This document shows positions 8,997 through 16,992 of a DNA stretch of 64,000 bases, piece by piece (within the stretch, counting starts at the first letter, position 1; every line of letters begins with the position of its first letter). The notes under the pieces are model-generated. The model did no database searches. It was not told the origin of the DNA and saw only the letters and a program-made list of their open reading frames with translations. Both the position numbers and the translations under genes were made by a program. This DNA comes from Paracoccus yibinensis (lineage in GTDB: Bacteria > Pseudomonadota > Alphaproteobacteria > Rhodobacterales > Rhodobacteraceae), in NCBI RefSeq assembly GCF_030846195.1, contig NZ_JAVCWH010000001.1:248001-312000 (forward strand), given 5' to 3'.

Positions 8997-10217
8997 ATGT
9001 CCGTGATTGCCCACGACGCCGGCGCGCCGCCGCGCCGCCTGCCATTGCCCGAATTCGTCGCGATGCTGGCTTTCCTGTTCGCGACCGTCGCCTTTTCGAT
9101 CGACGCGATGCTGCCGGCCCTGCCCGACATCGCCGCCGAACTGACGCCCGACAACGTCAACCGCGCCCAGCTTATCCTGACCTCGTTCATGGCAGGCATG
9201 GGGATCGGCACGCTGTTCGCCGGGCCGATCTCGGACGCCATGGGCCGCAAGCCCGCGATCTATCTGGGTGCGGCTGTCTATATCGCGGCAACCGTCGCCG
9301 CGATCTTCGCCAATTCGATCGAGTTCCTGCTGGCGGCCCGCTTTGTCCAGGGGCTGGGCGCGGCCGCCCCGCGCATCGTCGGCCTGGCGCTGATCCGCGA
9401 CCTTTACGCAGGCCGGGAAATGGCGCGCATCTCCAGCTTCGTGATGATGGTGTTCATCCTGATCCCGGCGCTTGCGCCCTCGATCGGCGCGGGCATCATC
9501 TGGTTTTCCGGCTGGCACGGGGTCTTCGTGGCCTTTATCCTGTTCGCCCTGATCGGCTCTGGCTGGCTGGGCCTTCGGCAGGAGGAAACATTGCCCCCTG
9601 CCGCCCGCCGCCCGCTGCGGCTGGGCACCCTGATCTCCGCCGCGCGCGAGGTGCTGTCCGACGGGCAGGTGATGCTCTGCACGCTGGTGCTGACGCTGGG
9701 CTTCGGCCAGATGTTCGGGCTGTTGTCATCCGCCCAGCAGCTGTTCGGGGAAACCTACGGCAAGGGCGAAAGCTTTCCCGCCTGGTTCGCTGCCATGGCG
9801 CTGCTTTCGGGCCTCGGAACGCTTCTGAACGCCACCTTCGTGATGCGCTTCGGGATGCGGCGGATTGCGAAATGGGCCTATGTCATGCAAACCTGCGTGT
9901 CGGCGGTCATGCTGGCACTGACCGTTGCGGATGCCCTGCCCGACAGCCTGCGCTTCCCGGCCTTCTTCTTCTGGGCGGTCAGCGTGTTCTTCATGGCGGG
10001 CGTGACCTTCGGCAACCTGAACGCGCTGGCCCTGCAACGCATGGGCCATATCGCCGGGATGGCGGCGTCCATCATCGCCGCACTGTCAACGATCGCCGCG
10101 ACTCTGATCGCTGCTCCGGTGGGCCTGCTTTACAATGGCACGGCCATTCCGGCGATGACTGCGACGCTGGTCTGTTCAGCCTTGGCCTGGGTTCTGATGA
10201 AGCGCCTGCGGGATTGA
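8997..10217 (+). CDS. MFS multidrug exporter, Bcr/CflA type
   Basis: Inner-membrane proton-driven drug exporter, 406 residues, about 12 transmembrane segments. The N-terminal half (LPEFVAMLAFLFATVAFSID, then LPDIAAELTPDNVNRAQLIL) matches the drug-H+ antiporter DHA1 Bcr/CflA subgroup, and motif A is GPISDAMGRKPAIYLGA. The ATG at 8997 follows a weak ribosome site. Its last 42 bases overlap the 3' end of frcK on the other strand. Real substrate unknown. Confidence 0.9.
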   Translation: MSVIAHDAGAPPRRLPLPEFVAMLAFLFATVAFSIDAMLPALPDIAAELTPDNVNRAQLILTSFMAGMGIGTLFAGPISDAMGRKPAIYLGAAVYIAATVAAIFANSIEFLLAARFVQGLGAAAPRIVGLALIRDLYAGREMARISSFVMMVFILIPALAPSIGAGIIWFSGWHGVFVAFILFALIGSGWLGLRQEETLPPAARRPLRLGTLISAAREVLSDGQVMLCTLVLTLGFGQMFGLLSSAQQLFGETYGKGESFPAWFAAMALLSGLGTLLNATFVMRFGMRRIAKWAYVMQTCVSAVMLALTVADALPDSLRFPAFFFWAVSVFFMAGVTFGNLNALALQRMGHIAGMAASIIAALSTIAATLIAAPVGLLYNGTAIPAMTATLVCSALAWVLMKRLRD

Positions 10218-10859
10218 CAGATCCGCCCAGCCTGATTGGCGCGTAACGAGTCGGGCATTGGTTAGATCGTTTTCCAGATGTGCCGAAACCTGCTGCGCGT
10301 CCTTGCCATGGCCTTGCCATCGTGCAGTCAGGCGGCGTTCCAGTTCCGCCTCGGACACGTCCAGCCAGATCTTCAGGTCGTAACGCAGCCCGCTCCAGGG
10401 TGCCCGGTCCAGCAGCAGATAATTGCCCTCCACCACGACGATCCGATGATCAGGCATGACCACCCCTGCGCCTGCCACGGCAATTTCTCGGCTGCGGTCG
10501 AAAATTGGAAAGATGACCTCCGATCGCGGGACGGCCAGACGCCGGACGAGCGTGGCGAAGCCTTCGGCATCAAAGGTCTCGACTGCGCCCTTGCGCGCCA
10601 GCAGCCCGCGCCGGGACAGCACCCGGTCGTCCAGATGAAAACCGTCCATCGGCACCAGCACGGCATCCGGCAGCCGCGCGACCAAGGCCTCGGCCAGTGT
10701 GGACTTGCCCGAACCTGGCGCCCCGGCCACCGCCACCAGGACCCGCGCGCCCGCCAGACCCTTGATCCGGTCCAGAAGGCGGCGGCCATCTTCTGTGTCG
10801 AAATATCCTGGGGGGAGTCCGAAGGACGGGGGGCAAGCCCCCCCCGACACATCCGTCAT
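10176..10859 (-). CDS. frcK: P-loop sugar/nucleoside kinase-like protein of the sugar ABC operon
   Basis: Uridine kinase/phosphoribulokinase-like fold, 227 residues. Walker A GAPGSGKST (46-54), phosphate-acceptor loop VPMDGFHLDD, and C-terminal ERRLTARW. It is last in the operon after the transporter, as FrcK is in the Sinorhizobium meliloti fructose operon frcBCAK; the acceptor has not been proven here. Its start overlaps the frcA stop (ATGA). The first 25 or so residues (GGACPPSFGLPPGYFDTEDG) are encoded by a terminator-like repeat found elsewhere in the window, so this N-terminus is probably acquired. The 3' end overlaps the convergent exporter by 42 bases. Confidence 0.82.
   Translation of the reverse strand: MTDVSGGACPPSFGLPPGYFDTEDGRRLLDRIKGLAGARVLVAVAGAPGSGKSTLAEALVARLPDAVLVPMDGFHLDDRVLSRRGLLARKGAVETFDAEGFATLVRRLAVPRSEVIFPIFDRSREIAVAGAGVVMPDHRIVVVEGNYLLLDRAPWSGLRYDLKIWLDVSEAELERRLTARWQGHGKDAQQVSAHLENDLTNARLVTRQSGWADLSIPQALHQNPGQG
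10787..10845 (-). repeat. Terminator-like repeat copy embedded in frcK coding sequence
   Basis: Plus-strand CATCTTCTGT-gtcg-AAATATCCT followed by a G6 run, a GTCC-ttc-GGAC hairpin and a C6/G6 hairpin. The same core with GATATTT and AGAAGATG (minus-strand sense) recurs at 61711-61786 and, more divergently, at 46265-46318 and 49199-49240, where it lies between genes. Here it is read in frame as codons of about residues 5-25 of FrcK. Confidence 0.7.
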
Positions 10860-11629
10860 GCTGCGACCCCCTCGGGCACACGGGCCCCGGTCATATAGGC
10901 CACCGCATCGGACATCGTGTGTTCCTTGGGATTGATGACGCAAAGCCGCCGCCCCAGCCGGTGGATATGGATTCGATCCGCCACCTCGAAGACATGGGGC
11001 ATGTTATGGCTGATCAGCACGATGGGAATGCCGCGCGACCGCACGTCCAGGATCAGATCCAGCACGCGGCGGCTTTCCTTGACACCAAGGGCGGCGGTCG
11101 GTTCGTCCAGGATGATGACGCGGCTGCCGAAGGCAGCGGCGCGCGCCACGGCGACACCCTGCCGTTGACCGCCGGACAGGGTCTCGACCGGCTGGTTGAT
11201 GTTCTGGATGGTCATCAGGCCCAGTTCCGACAGCTTCTGCCGGGAAAACGCGTCCATCGCGGGCTTGTCCAGCATCCCGAACCACTTGCCCATGATGCCG
11301 TCGCGCTTGATTTCGCGGCCCATGAACATGTTGTCGGAAATCGAAAGTGCAGGCGACAGGGCGAGGGTCTGATAGACCGTCTCGATCCCCGCGCGCCGTG
11401 CCTCCAGCGGACTGGCAAAGCTGACCGGCTGGCCGTCCAGGCGGATCTCGCCCTCGTCCGGCTGGACCGCGCCCGAAATCGCCTTGATCAGGCTGGACTT
11501 GCCGGCGCCGTTGTCGCCGATCACGGCAAGGATTTCGCCCGGATACAGGTCGAAGTCGGCGTGGTCCATCGCGGTCACGCGGCCATAGCGCTTGACCAGG
11601 TTGCGGGCGGACAGAAGCGGCTGGGTCAT
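10856..11629 (-). CDS. frcA: Sugar ABC transporter ATP-binding protein
   Basis: Single-domain ATPase, 257 residues, energising the FrcC permease at the inner membrane. Walker A GDNGAGKSS (38-46), signature LSGGQRQGVAVARA, Walker B VIILDEPTAALG and H-loop LISHNMPH. Carbohydrate-uptake CUT2 ATPases are often double-domain (RbsA type); the single domain is the FrcA form. Its ATG overlaps the frcC stop (ATGA) and its stop overlaps the frcK start, so the three genes are translationally coupled. Confidence 0.93.
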   Translation of the reverse strand: MTQPLLSARNLVKRYGRVTAMDHADFDLYPGEILAVIGDNGAGKSSLIKAISGAVQPDEGEIRLDGQPVSFASPLEARRAGIETVYQTLALSPALSISDNMFMGREIKRDGIMGKWFGMLDKPAMDAFSRQKLSELGLMTIQNINQPVETLSGGQRQGVAVARAAAFGSRVIILDEPTAALGVKESRRVLDLILDVRSRGIPIVLISHNMPHVFEVADRIHIHRLGRRLCVINPKEHTMSDAVAYMTGARVPEGVAA

Positions 11630-12681
11630 GACGAAATCTTCCTGATCCATTGGTCGATGGCGACGGCGATGATGATCAGCCAGCCGGTCGCGAACAGTTG
11701 CCACAGCACGTCCACGCCGGCCAGGCGCAGCCCGGAATTGAAGACGCCCACGATCAGCGCACCGATCAGGGGTCCCAGGATCGACCCGCGTCCGCCGAAC
11801 AGCGAGATGCCCCCGATCACGACGGCGGTGATGGATTCCAGGTTGGCCTCGAAGAAGGATGTCGGGCTAACCGATCCGACGCGGCCGATGGACGACCAGG
11901 CGGCCAGGGCGCAGATCACGCCAGATACCATATAGACCGACATCAGCACGCGATTGGTCTGGATGCCAGCCAGGGCGGCGGCCTCGGGATCGTCGCCCAC
12001 GGCATAGACGCGGCGTCCCCAGGCAGTGTGGTAAAGCGCATACCACAGCACCGCGAACACCAGGATCATCAGCAGCACGCCATAGGTCAGCACCGCCCCG
12101 CCCAGGTTGAAGCGCTCCCCGAAGAACTTCAGCAGCGGCGCCTCGGCATCAAGGGTCTGGCTGCGGATCGTCTCGCGGTTGGAGAGGTAATAATTCAACG
12201 CCAGGAAGATATTCCATGTCCCGAGCGTCGTGATGAAGGGCGGCAGCTTCAGCCGCGTCACAAGGGCGCCGTTCAGCGCCCCGGTCGCCGCCCCGCAGAC
12301 CAGTCCGATCAGGATCGAGAACGGCACCGGAATGCCGAAATCGACCGACAGCTTGCCCATGATGACCGACACCATCACCATGACGGCGCCCACCGACAGG
12401 TCGATGCCCGCCGTCAGGATCACCAGCGACTGCGCGGCGGCCAGCGTGCCCACGACGGCCACCTGTTGCAGGATCAGCGACAGGTTGAAGGCCGAGAAGA
12501 AGTTGGGCGAAATCAGCCCGAAGGCCACCACCGACAGGACCAGCACGATGACCGGGACCATGGTGGGATATCGATGCAGAAAGTGCTGCACCCGATCAAG
12601 CGTGCCGCGCGAATGGTGTTCAAATCGCGCAACCGTCTCGGACGGGTTGCGCGCGACCACGGGGTCGGGGGAGTCGGACAT
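11626..12681 (-). CDS. frcC: Sugar ABC transporter permease (CUT2 family)
   Basis: Inner-membrane channel subunit, 351 residues, about 8-10 membrane helices, of the ribose/fructose/xylose BPD_transp_2 family. Conserved segments include GIDLSVGAVMVMVSVIMG (93-110) and GGISLFGGRGSILGPLIGAL. A cytoplasmic N-terminal tail of about 40 residues precedes the first helix, as in FrcC. Follows frcB after 72 bases containing a stem-loop that could lower permease expression relative to the binding protein. Confidence 0.93.
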   Translation of the reverse strand: MSDSPDPVVARNPSETVARFEHHSRGTLDRVQHFLHRYPTMVPVIVLVLSVVAFGLISPNFFSAFNLSLILQQVAVVGTLAAAQSLVILTAGIDLSVGAVMVMVSVIMGKLSVDFGIPVPFSILIGLVCGAATGALNGALVTRLKLPPFITTLGTWNIFLALNYYLSNRETIRSQTLDAEAPLLKFFGERFNLGGAVLTYGVLLMILVFAVLWYALYHTAWGRRVYAVGDDPEAAALAGIQTNRVLMSVYMVSGVICALAAWSSIGRVGSVSPTSFFEANLESITAVVIGGISLFGGRGSILGPLIGALIVGVFNSGLRLAGVDVLWQLFATGWLIIIAVAIDQWIRKISS

Positions 12682-12700
12682 CAGGCCCTCCGCTGTTCAG

Positions 12701-12728
12701 AAAGGGCGGCAGCATGGCGCCGCCGCCC
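12701..12728 (-). terminator. Stem-loop between frcB and frcC (attenuator or processing hairpin)
   Basis: On the minus strand GGGCGGC - 11-base loop - GCCGCCC is followed by TTTCT. It sits after the binding-protein gene and before the permease ribosome site. In many ABC operons such a hairpin causes partial termination or stabilises the upstream mRNA, so the periplasmic protein is made in excess. The short U run suggests partial rather than full termination. Confidence 0.55.
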
Positions 12729-12735
12729 GGGTGGT

Positions 12736-12763
12736 CAGGTCAGCCCCAGCAGGTCAGCCCCAG
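12736..12763. repeat. Perfect 14-bp tandem duplication across the frcB stop
   Basis: CAGGTCAGCCCCAG occurs twice head to tail (12736-12749 and 12750-12763). The frcB stop codon lies inside the downstream-strand copy, and the extra copy falls in the untranslated gap. It looks like a replication-slippage event. Confidence 0.85.
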
Positions 12764-13782
12764 CACTGGGCCAGGCCCTCTTCCACGCTGATCGAGGGAA
12801 CACCTTCGACCGGCTGGTCCGTAACCAGGTTCACGCCGGTGTCGGTGAAATCCAGACCCTCGGTCACTTGCGGCTTGGTGCCATCCTTGGCGAATGCGGC
12901 AATCGCCTCGATCCCCATCGACGCCATCTTCAGCGGATACTGCTGCGAGGTGGCACCGATGACGCCGGCCTTGACGTTTTCCACGCCCGGACAGCCGCCA
13001 TCGACGGATACGATGGTTACATTGCCCTCCATGCCAAAGGACTTCAGCGCCTCATAAGCGCCCGCAGCGGCGGGCTCGTTGATGGTATAGACCAGGTTGA
13101 TGCCCGGATCCTTCTGCATCAAAGCCTCCATCGCCTGGCGGCCGCCTTCCTCGTTGCCCGAGGTCACGTCGTGGCCGACGATCCGCGGATCTTCCTCATC
13201 GCCGATGAGGTTTTCGTCCTTCACGTCGACGCCGAAGCCTTCCAGGAACCCTTGATCACGCAGTACATCGACCGATGGCGCACTGGCCGACAGATCCAGC
13301 ATGGCGATCTTGGCGTTCTCGGCCTCGGCACCCATCTTGCCCGCAGCCCAGGCGCCGATCAGGCGGCCCGCCTCGCGGTTGTCGGTGGCGAAGGTCGCAT
13401 CGGCCGCGTCGATGGGATCCAGCGGCGTGTCAAGCGCGATGACCAGGATGCCCGCATCCCGCGCCTGCTTGACCGACTCCGTGATGGCCTTGGTGTCGGA
13501 CGCCGTGATCAGGATGCCCTTGACCCCTGCCGCGATGCAGCTTTCCATCGCCTGCTGCTGGGTTTCATGATCGCCGTCGATCTTGCCCGCAAAGGTCATC
13601 AATTCGATGCCCAGTTCCTGCGCCTTGGCGGTCGCGCCCTCTTTCATCTTCACGAAGAACGGGTTGATGTCCGTCTTGGTGATGAGACAGGCCTTTACCG
13701 GCTCTTGGGCCGCGGCAATGCCTGCGGAAAGGGCCACCACCGATGCGGCCAGCGACAGGCGAAGCGAAGACTTGATGATCAT
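12754..13782 (-). CDS. frcB: Periplasmic sugar-binding protein of the ABC transporter
   Basis: Captures the sugar in the periplasm and delivers it to FrcC. 342 residues, type I periplasmic-binding fold. Signal peptide [20 protein letters not shown] with cleavage near AAAQ-EP. Characteristic strands include [35 protein letters not shown] and [11 protein letters not shown]. The ATG at 13782 follows GGAGGAGTTATCGGA. First gene of the minus-strand operon frcB-C-A-K, divergent from the ROK regulator. Similarity to FrcB suggests fructose, perhaps with ribose or mannose; the ligand is inferred. Confidence 0.92.
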   Translation of the reverse strand: MIIKSSLRLSLAASVVALSAGIAAAQEPVKACLITKTDINPFFVKMKEGATAKAQELGIELMTFAGKIDGDHETQQQAMESCIAAGVKGILITASDTKAITESVKQARDAGILVIALDTPLDPIDAADATFATDNREAGRLIGAWAAGKMGAEAENAKIAMLDLSASAPSVDVLRDQGFLEGFGVDVKDENLIGDEEDPRIVGHDVTSGNEEGGRQAMEALMQKDPGINLVYTINEPAAAGAYEALKSFGMEGNVTIVSVDGGCPGVENVKAGVIGATSQQYPLKMASMGIEAIAAFAKDGTKPQVTEGLDFTDTGVNLVTDQPVEGVPSISVEEGLAQCWG

Positions 13783-13852
13783 TCCGATAACTCCTCCGAA
13801 CGGCGGCACCTCCTCCGCCTTGCTTCATCAGGAAGCATGAAGACTTTCCTCT

Positions 13853-13877
13853 TGTCAATAAGTCAATCATATTGATT
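13853..13877. promoter_or_regulatory. Divergent promoter/operator region between frcB and the ROK regulator
   Basis: The 119-base gap holds an AT-rich palindrome AATCA-TAT-TGATT (13865-13877), unusual in this GC-rich DNA. Next to it, on the minus strand, is a TTGACA -35-like hexamer (complement of 13853-13858) pointing towards frcB. A repressor bound at the palindrome would sit over both promoters. The link to the ROK protein is inferred from position. Confidence 0.45.
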
Positions 13878-13901
13878 AATGTGATTGGGGAGGCTGACAT
13901 C

Positions 13902-15008
13902 ATGCTGAATGACCCGAGGCATTGGCTGGACCTCAGCCAGAACGAACGGCAGATCCTGTCGCTGATCCGGCGGCGCGGCCCCCTGCCCCGAGCCGCCCTT
14001 GCCCAGGCGACAAGCCTTTCTCCGCAGGCCATCACAAATCTCACCAGAAAGCTGATCCAGAACGGTTTTCTGGATGAAGGCGCCGTGGTCCGCGGCAAGG
14101 TCGGACAGCCTTCCACACCGCTGTCACTGGCGCCGGAGGGCGCGCTGTTCCTGGGGTTGAAGCTGGGGCGCCGGCTGGTCGAACTGGCCCTGGTCGATTT
14201 CACCGGCACCATCAGGATCCACCGGCAAGAGATATATCCACATCCGACGCCCGACAGGATCATCACCTTTGCGCGGCACGGGATCGCCACGATCCTGGCA
14301 TCCCTGCCCCAGGCCGACCGAATCGCGGGCCTTGGGGTCGCGACACCGTTCCGCCTGTGGGACTGGGGGGCCGAGATGGCGGACTGGCACGGTTTCGACC
14401 TGGCAGCCCGGTTGGGCAGTGATCTGGCCTTTCCGGTCTTCCTTGAAAATGACGCCAGCACCGCCTGCGCGGCCGAACTGATCTTCGGCAAGTTATCCCT
14501 GCCCCGCGATTTCGCACATCTCTATGTCGCGCATTTCGCGGGCGGCGGGGTCGTGCTGGATGGGCGGCTGCGCATCGGGCCGCGCCGCAATGCAGGGGCG
14601 CTTGGCTCGATGCCGATCCCGGGCGGACGGCAGTTGCTGGATGTCGCCTCGGTATCCACGCTGGAATCCCGGCTGGGCCATTCGCTGCCGCCCGATGATT
14701 CCGGCTGGCAGGTTCATCCCGACATCGAGACACCGTGGATCGCGGAATCGGCCGAGGCCCTGGCTTTTGTCGCCCTGTCAGCCACGGCATTGCTGGATAT
14801 CCCGGTCGTGCTGATAGACGGCGCAATCCCCACCGCCACGCGCCGCGCCCTTGCCGATGCGACCCGGACGGCCCTGGCGCGCCTGCCTGCCGCCGGGATC
14901 GACCGCCCGCAGATCGTCGAAGGCAGCCTTGCCCGCAGTGCCCGCATCCTGGGGGCGGCCGCCCTGCCGCTGGCGCATTTCTTCGAACCTGGGGGAACAC
15001 TGGCTTGA
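13902..15008 (+). CDS. frcR: ROK-family transcriptional regulator of the sugar operon
   Basis: 368 residues: an N-terminal winged helix-turn-helix (about 10-65, LSQNERQILSLIRRRGPLPR then ALAQATSLSPQAITNLTRKL) followed by a ROK sugar-kinase-like domain that senses carbohydrate. ATG at 13902 chosen because GGGGAGG lies 9 bases upstream; a TTG 30 bases earlier is less likely. Divergent from frcBCAK, the standard position for its local regulator. The classic ROK zinc-binding cysteine cluster is not evident and the kinase motif appears degenerate, fitting a regulator rather than an enzyme. Confidence 0.88.
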   Translation: MLNDPRHWLDLSQNERQILSLIRRRGPLPRAALAQATSLSPQAITNLTRKLIQNGFLDEGAVVRGKVGQPSTPLSLAPEGALFLGLKLGRRLVELALVDFTGTIRIHRQEIYPHPTPDRIITFARHGIATILASLPQADRIAGLGVATPFRLWDWGAEMADWHGFDLAARLGSDLAFPVFLENDASTACAAELIFGKLSLPRDFAHLYVAHFAGGGVVLDGRLRIGPRRNAGALGSMPIPGGRQLLDVASVSTLESRLGHSLPPDDSGWQVHPDIETPWIAESAEALAFVALSATALLDIPVVLIDGAIPTATRRALADATRTALARLPAAGIDRPQIVEGSLARSARILGAAALPLAHFFEPGGTLA

Positions 15009-15032
15009 CACCGGCGCCCCTGCCTCTATAAG
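15005..15032 (+). promoter_or_regulatory. Promoter of rpsD
   Basis: TTGACA (15005-15010), 16-base spacer, TATAAG (15027-15032): near-consensus housekeeping sigma promoter. The -35 hexamer overlaps the stop codon of the ROK regulator gene (TGA at 15006-15008). Transcription would start near 15040, giving a leader of about 105 bases. Confidence 0.78.
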
Positions 15033-15055
15033 CGCCGCTTCCATTGGTGTTGGTG

Positions 15056-15108
15056 GACCCCGCAAGGGGAACCCTGTCGGGTCAGAGTCGCAAGACCTTG
15101 GCCAAAGG
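15056..15108 (+). other. Structured leader of rpsD mRNA
   Basis: The predicted leader can form a CCCC-GCAA-GGGG hairpin (15058-15069), an alternative GACCC/GGGTC pairing (15056-15060 with 15079-15083), a GTC-GCAA-GAC hairpin (15087-15096) and CCTT-ggcca-AAGG. Two mutually exclusive stems plus GNRA-type loops suggest autoregulation by a ribosomal protein, as S4 does elsewhere. No known leader family is recognised. Confidence 0.35.
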
Positions 15109-15145
15109 ACAACGCCCTTCGACAAAGCAAAGAAGGAGATCAGCG

Positions 15146-15766
15146 GTGACGAAACGCACCTCTGCCAAGTACAAGATCGACCGCCGCATGGGCGAAAACA
15201 TCTGGGGCCGCGCCAAATCCCCGGTCAACCGCCGCGAATACGGCCCCGGCCAGCACGGACAGCGCCGCAAGAACAAGCTGTCCGACTTCGGCACCCAGCT
15301 GCGCGCCAAGCAGAAGCTGAAGGGCTATTATGGTGACCTGACCGAAAAGCAGTTCCGCCGCATCTATGCCGAAGCCGAGCGCGTCAAGGGCGACACCGGC
15401 GAGAACCTGATCGGCCTGCTGGAGCGCCGTCTGGACGCCGTCGTCTATCGCGCCAAGTTCGTGCCCACCATCTGGGCTGCCCGTCAGTTCGTGAACCACG
15501 GCCACATCACCGTGAACGGCCAGCGCGTCAACATCGCGTCCTATCGCGTCAAGGAAGGCGACGTGATCGCCATCCGCGAACGGTCGCGCCAACTGGCGAT
15601 CGTTCTCGAGGCCGTTGGCCTGGCGGAACGCGACGTGCCGGACTATCTGGAAGTCGACCACAACAAGATGACCGCGACTTTCGTGCGCACCCCGGCCCTG
15701 GGCGACGTGCCCTATGCCGTGGTGATGGAACCGAACCTCGTCGTCGAATACTACGCGAAGAACTGA
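15146..15766 (+). CDS. rpsD: 30S ribosomal protein S4
   Basis: Primary 16S rRNA-binding protein that nucleates 30S assembly. 206 residues, the expected length. N-terminal [20 protein letters not shown], then the S4 RNA-binding fold with [20 protein letters not shown] and [23 protein letters not shown] start at 15146 preceded by AAGGAGATCAGC, a strong ribosome site that decides the start. Monocistronic, with a near-consensus promoter and a strong terminator. Confidence 0.98.
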   Translation: MTKRTSAKYKIDRRMGENIWGRAKSPVNRREYGPGQHGQRRKNKLSDFGTQLRAKQKLKGYYGDLTEKQFRRIYAEAERVKGDTGENLIGLLERRLDAVVYRAKFVPTIWAARQFVNHGHITVNGQRVNIASYRVKEGDVIAIRERSRQLAIVLEAVGLAERDVPDYLEVDHNKMTATFVRTPALGDVPYAVVMEPNLVVEYYAKN

Positions 15767-15787
15767 TCCTTTCGCCCTTGCCTTTGG

Positions 15788-15817
15788 AAAAGCCGCATCC
15801 CTGGATGCGGCTTTTTT
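15788..15817 (+). terminator. Intrinsic terminator of rpsD
   Basis: AAAAGCCGCATCC / GGATGCGGCTTTT: 13-bp stem with a CT loop (15801-15802), running into TTTTTT. It begins 21 bases after the rpsD stop. Strong rho-independent structure. Confidence 0.95.
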
Positions 15818-15900
15818 GCTCGCCGCTGCCTTGCCGCGGGTCGGCGGCACTTCCTCGGGCCGCCGCGATGCACTAGAGGGTGGCGCGAGAGGATCACGAC

Positions 15901-16992
15901 ATGACGCAAATCATCCCCCAGCCCGGCATCATGGACATCGCGCTTTATGTCAGCGGCGAAAGCAAGCTGCCGGGGCGCGGCGACGTGCTGAAGCTGTCGT
16001 CGAACGAAAACCCGCTTGGCTGCAGCGACCGGGCACGGGCGGCATACGCCACGGCGGCTGGGGACCTGCATCGCTATCCCAATACCGACCACGCTTCCTT
16101 GCGCCACGCGATTGGAGAAATCCACGGCCTCGACCCTGACCGGATCATCTGCGGCGTCGGATCGGACGAGGTGCTGCAATTCGTGGTGCAGGCCTTCGCA
16201 GGCACCGGGGACGAAGTCATAACGACGGAGCATGGCTTTTCCATGTATCCGATCCTGGCCCGGATGGTCGGCGCCACACCCGTCACGGTGCCTGAATCCG
16301 AACGCCGCATCGACGTGGATGCGATCCTGGCGGCCGTGACCGATCGGACGCGGATCGTCTTCATCGCGAATCCGGCCAATCCCACCGGCACGATGCTGAC
16401 GCAGGACGAGGTTCAGCGCCTTGTGGATGGCCTGCCTGCCACCGTCCTGCTGGTCCATGATGGGGCCTATACCGAATTCGCGGGCATTGGCGATGGCGGC
16501 GCGGGTCTGGTGGACCGATATCCCAACGTCATCATGACGCGGACCTTTTCCAAGATCCACGGGCTTGGCGGGCTGCGCATCGGCTGGGGCTATGCCAGCC
16601 GCCAGATCATCGACGTGCTGAACCGAATCCGGCAGCCCTTCAACCTGTCGAACGCCCAGATGGCCGCCGCCGAGGCCGCAGTCCGCGACACCGCTTTCCG
16701 CGACCATTGCGCCGACCTGAACGCCCGGATGCGCGAACGGCTGCGCAATTCGCTGATCCAGATGGGCATCGGCTGCGACCAGAGCTTTGCGAACTTCGTG
16801 CTGGCCCGCTTTGCCGACGCCCCAGAGGCCGAGGCCGCCGATGCGGCCCTGCGCGAGGACGGCATCCTCGTGCGCCGCGTGGGCAGCTATGGCCTGCCCT
16901 CGGCCTTGCGCATCACGGTCGGCGACGGGGATGGCGTGACCCGCGTGATCGACAGCCTGGGCCGCTTCATGGCGGATCGGAGGGGCGCATGA
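15901..16992 (+). CDS. hisC: Histidinol-phosphate / aromatic aminotransferase
   Basis: PLP enzyme of fold type I, 363 residues. PLP-binding lysine at 218 (RTFSKIHGLGGLR), cofactor contacts SSNENPLG, ANPANPTG and DGAYTEF. HisC acts in histidine synthesis, but in alphaproteobacteria a HisC next to a prephenate/arogenate dehydrogenase commonly serves tyrosine and phenylalanine synthesis. Here the stop overlaps the tyrC start by ATGA, which supports a joint aromatic role. The ATG at 15901 follows GAGAGGATCACG; an upstream in-frame start at 15880 is weaker. Confidence 0.93.
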   Translation: MTQIIPQPGIMDIALYVSGESKLPGRGDVLKLSSNENPLGCSDRARAAYATAAGDLHRYPNTDHASLRHAIGEIHGLDPDRIICGVGSDEVLQFVVQAFAGTGDEVITTEHGFSMYPILARMVGATPVTVPESERRIDVDAILAAVTDRTRIVFIANPANPTGTMLTQDEVQRLVDGLPATVLLVHDGAYTEFAGIGDGGAGLVDRYPNVIMTRTFSKIHGLGGLRIGWGYASRQIIDVLNRIRQPFNLSNAQMAAAEAAVRDTAFRDHCADLNARMRERLRNSLIQMGIGCDQSFANFVLARFADAPEAEAADAALREDGILVRRVGSYGLPSALRITVGDGDGVTRVIDSLGRFMADRRGA

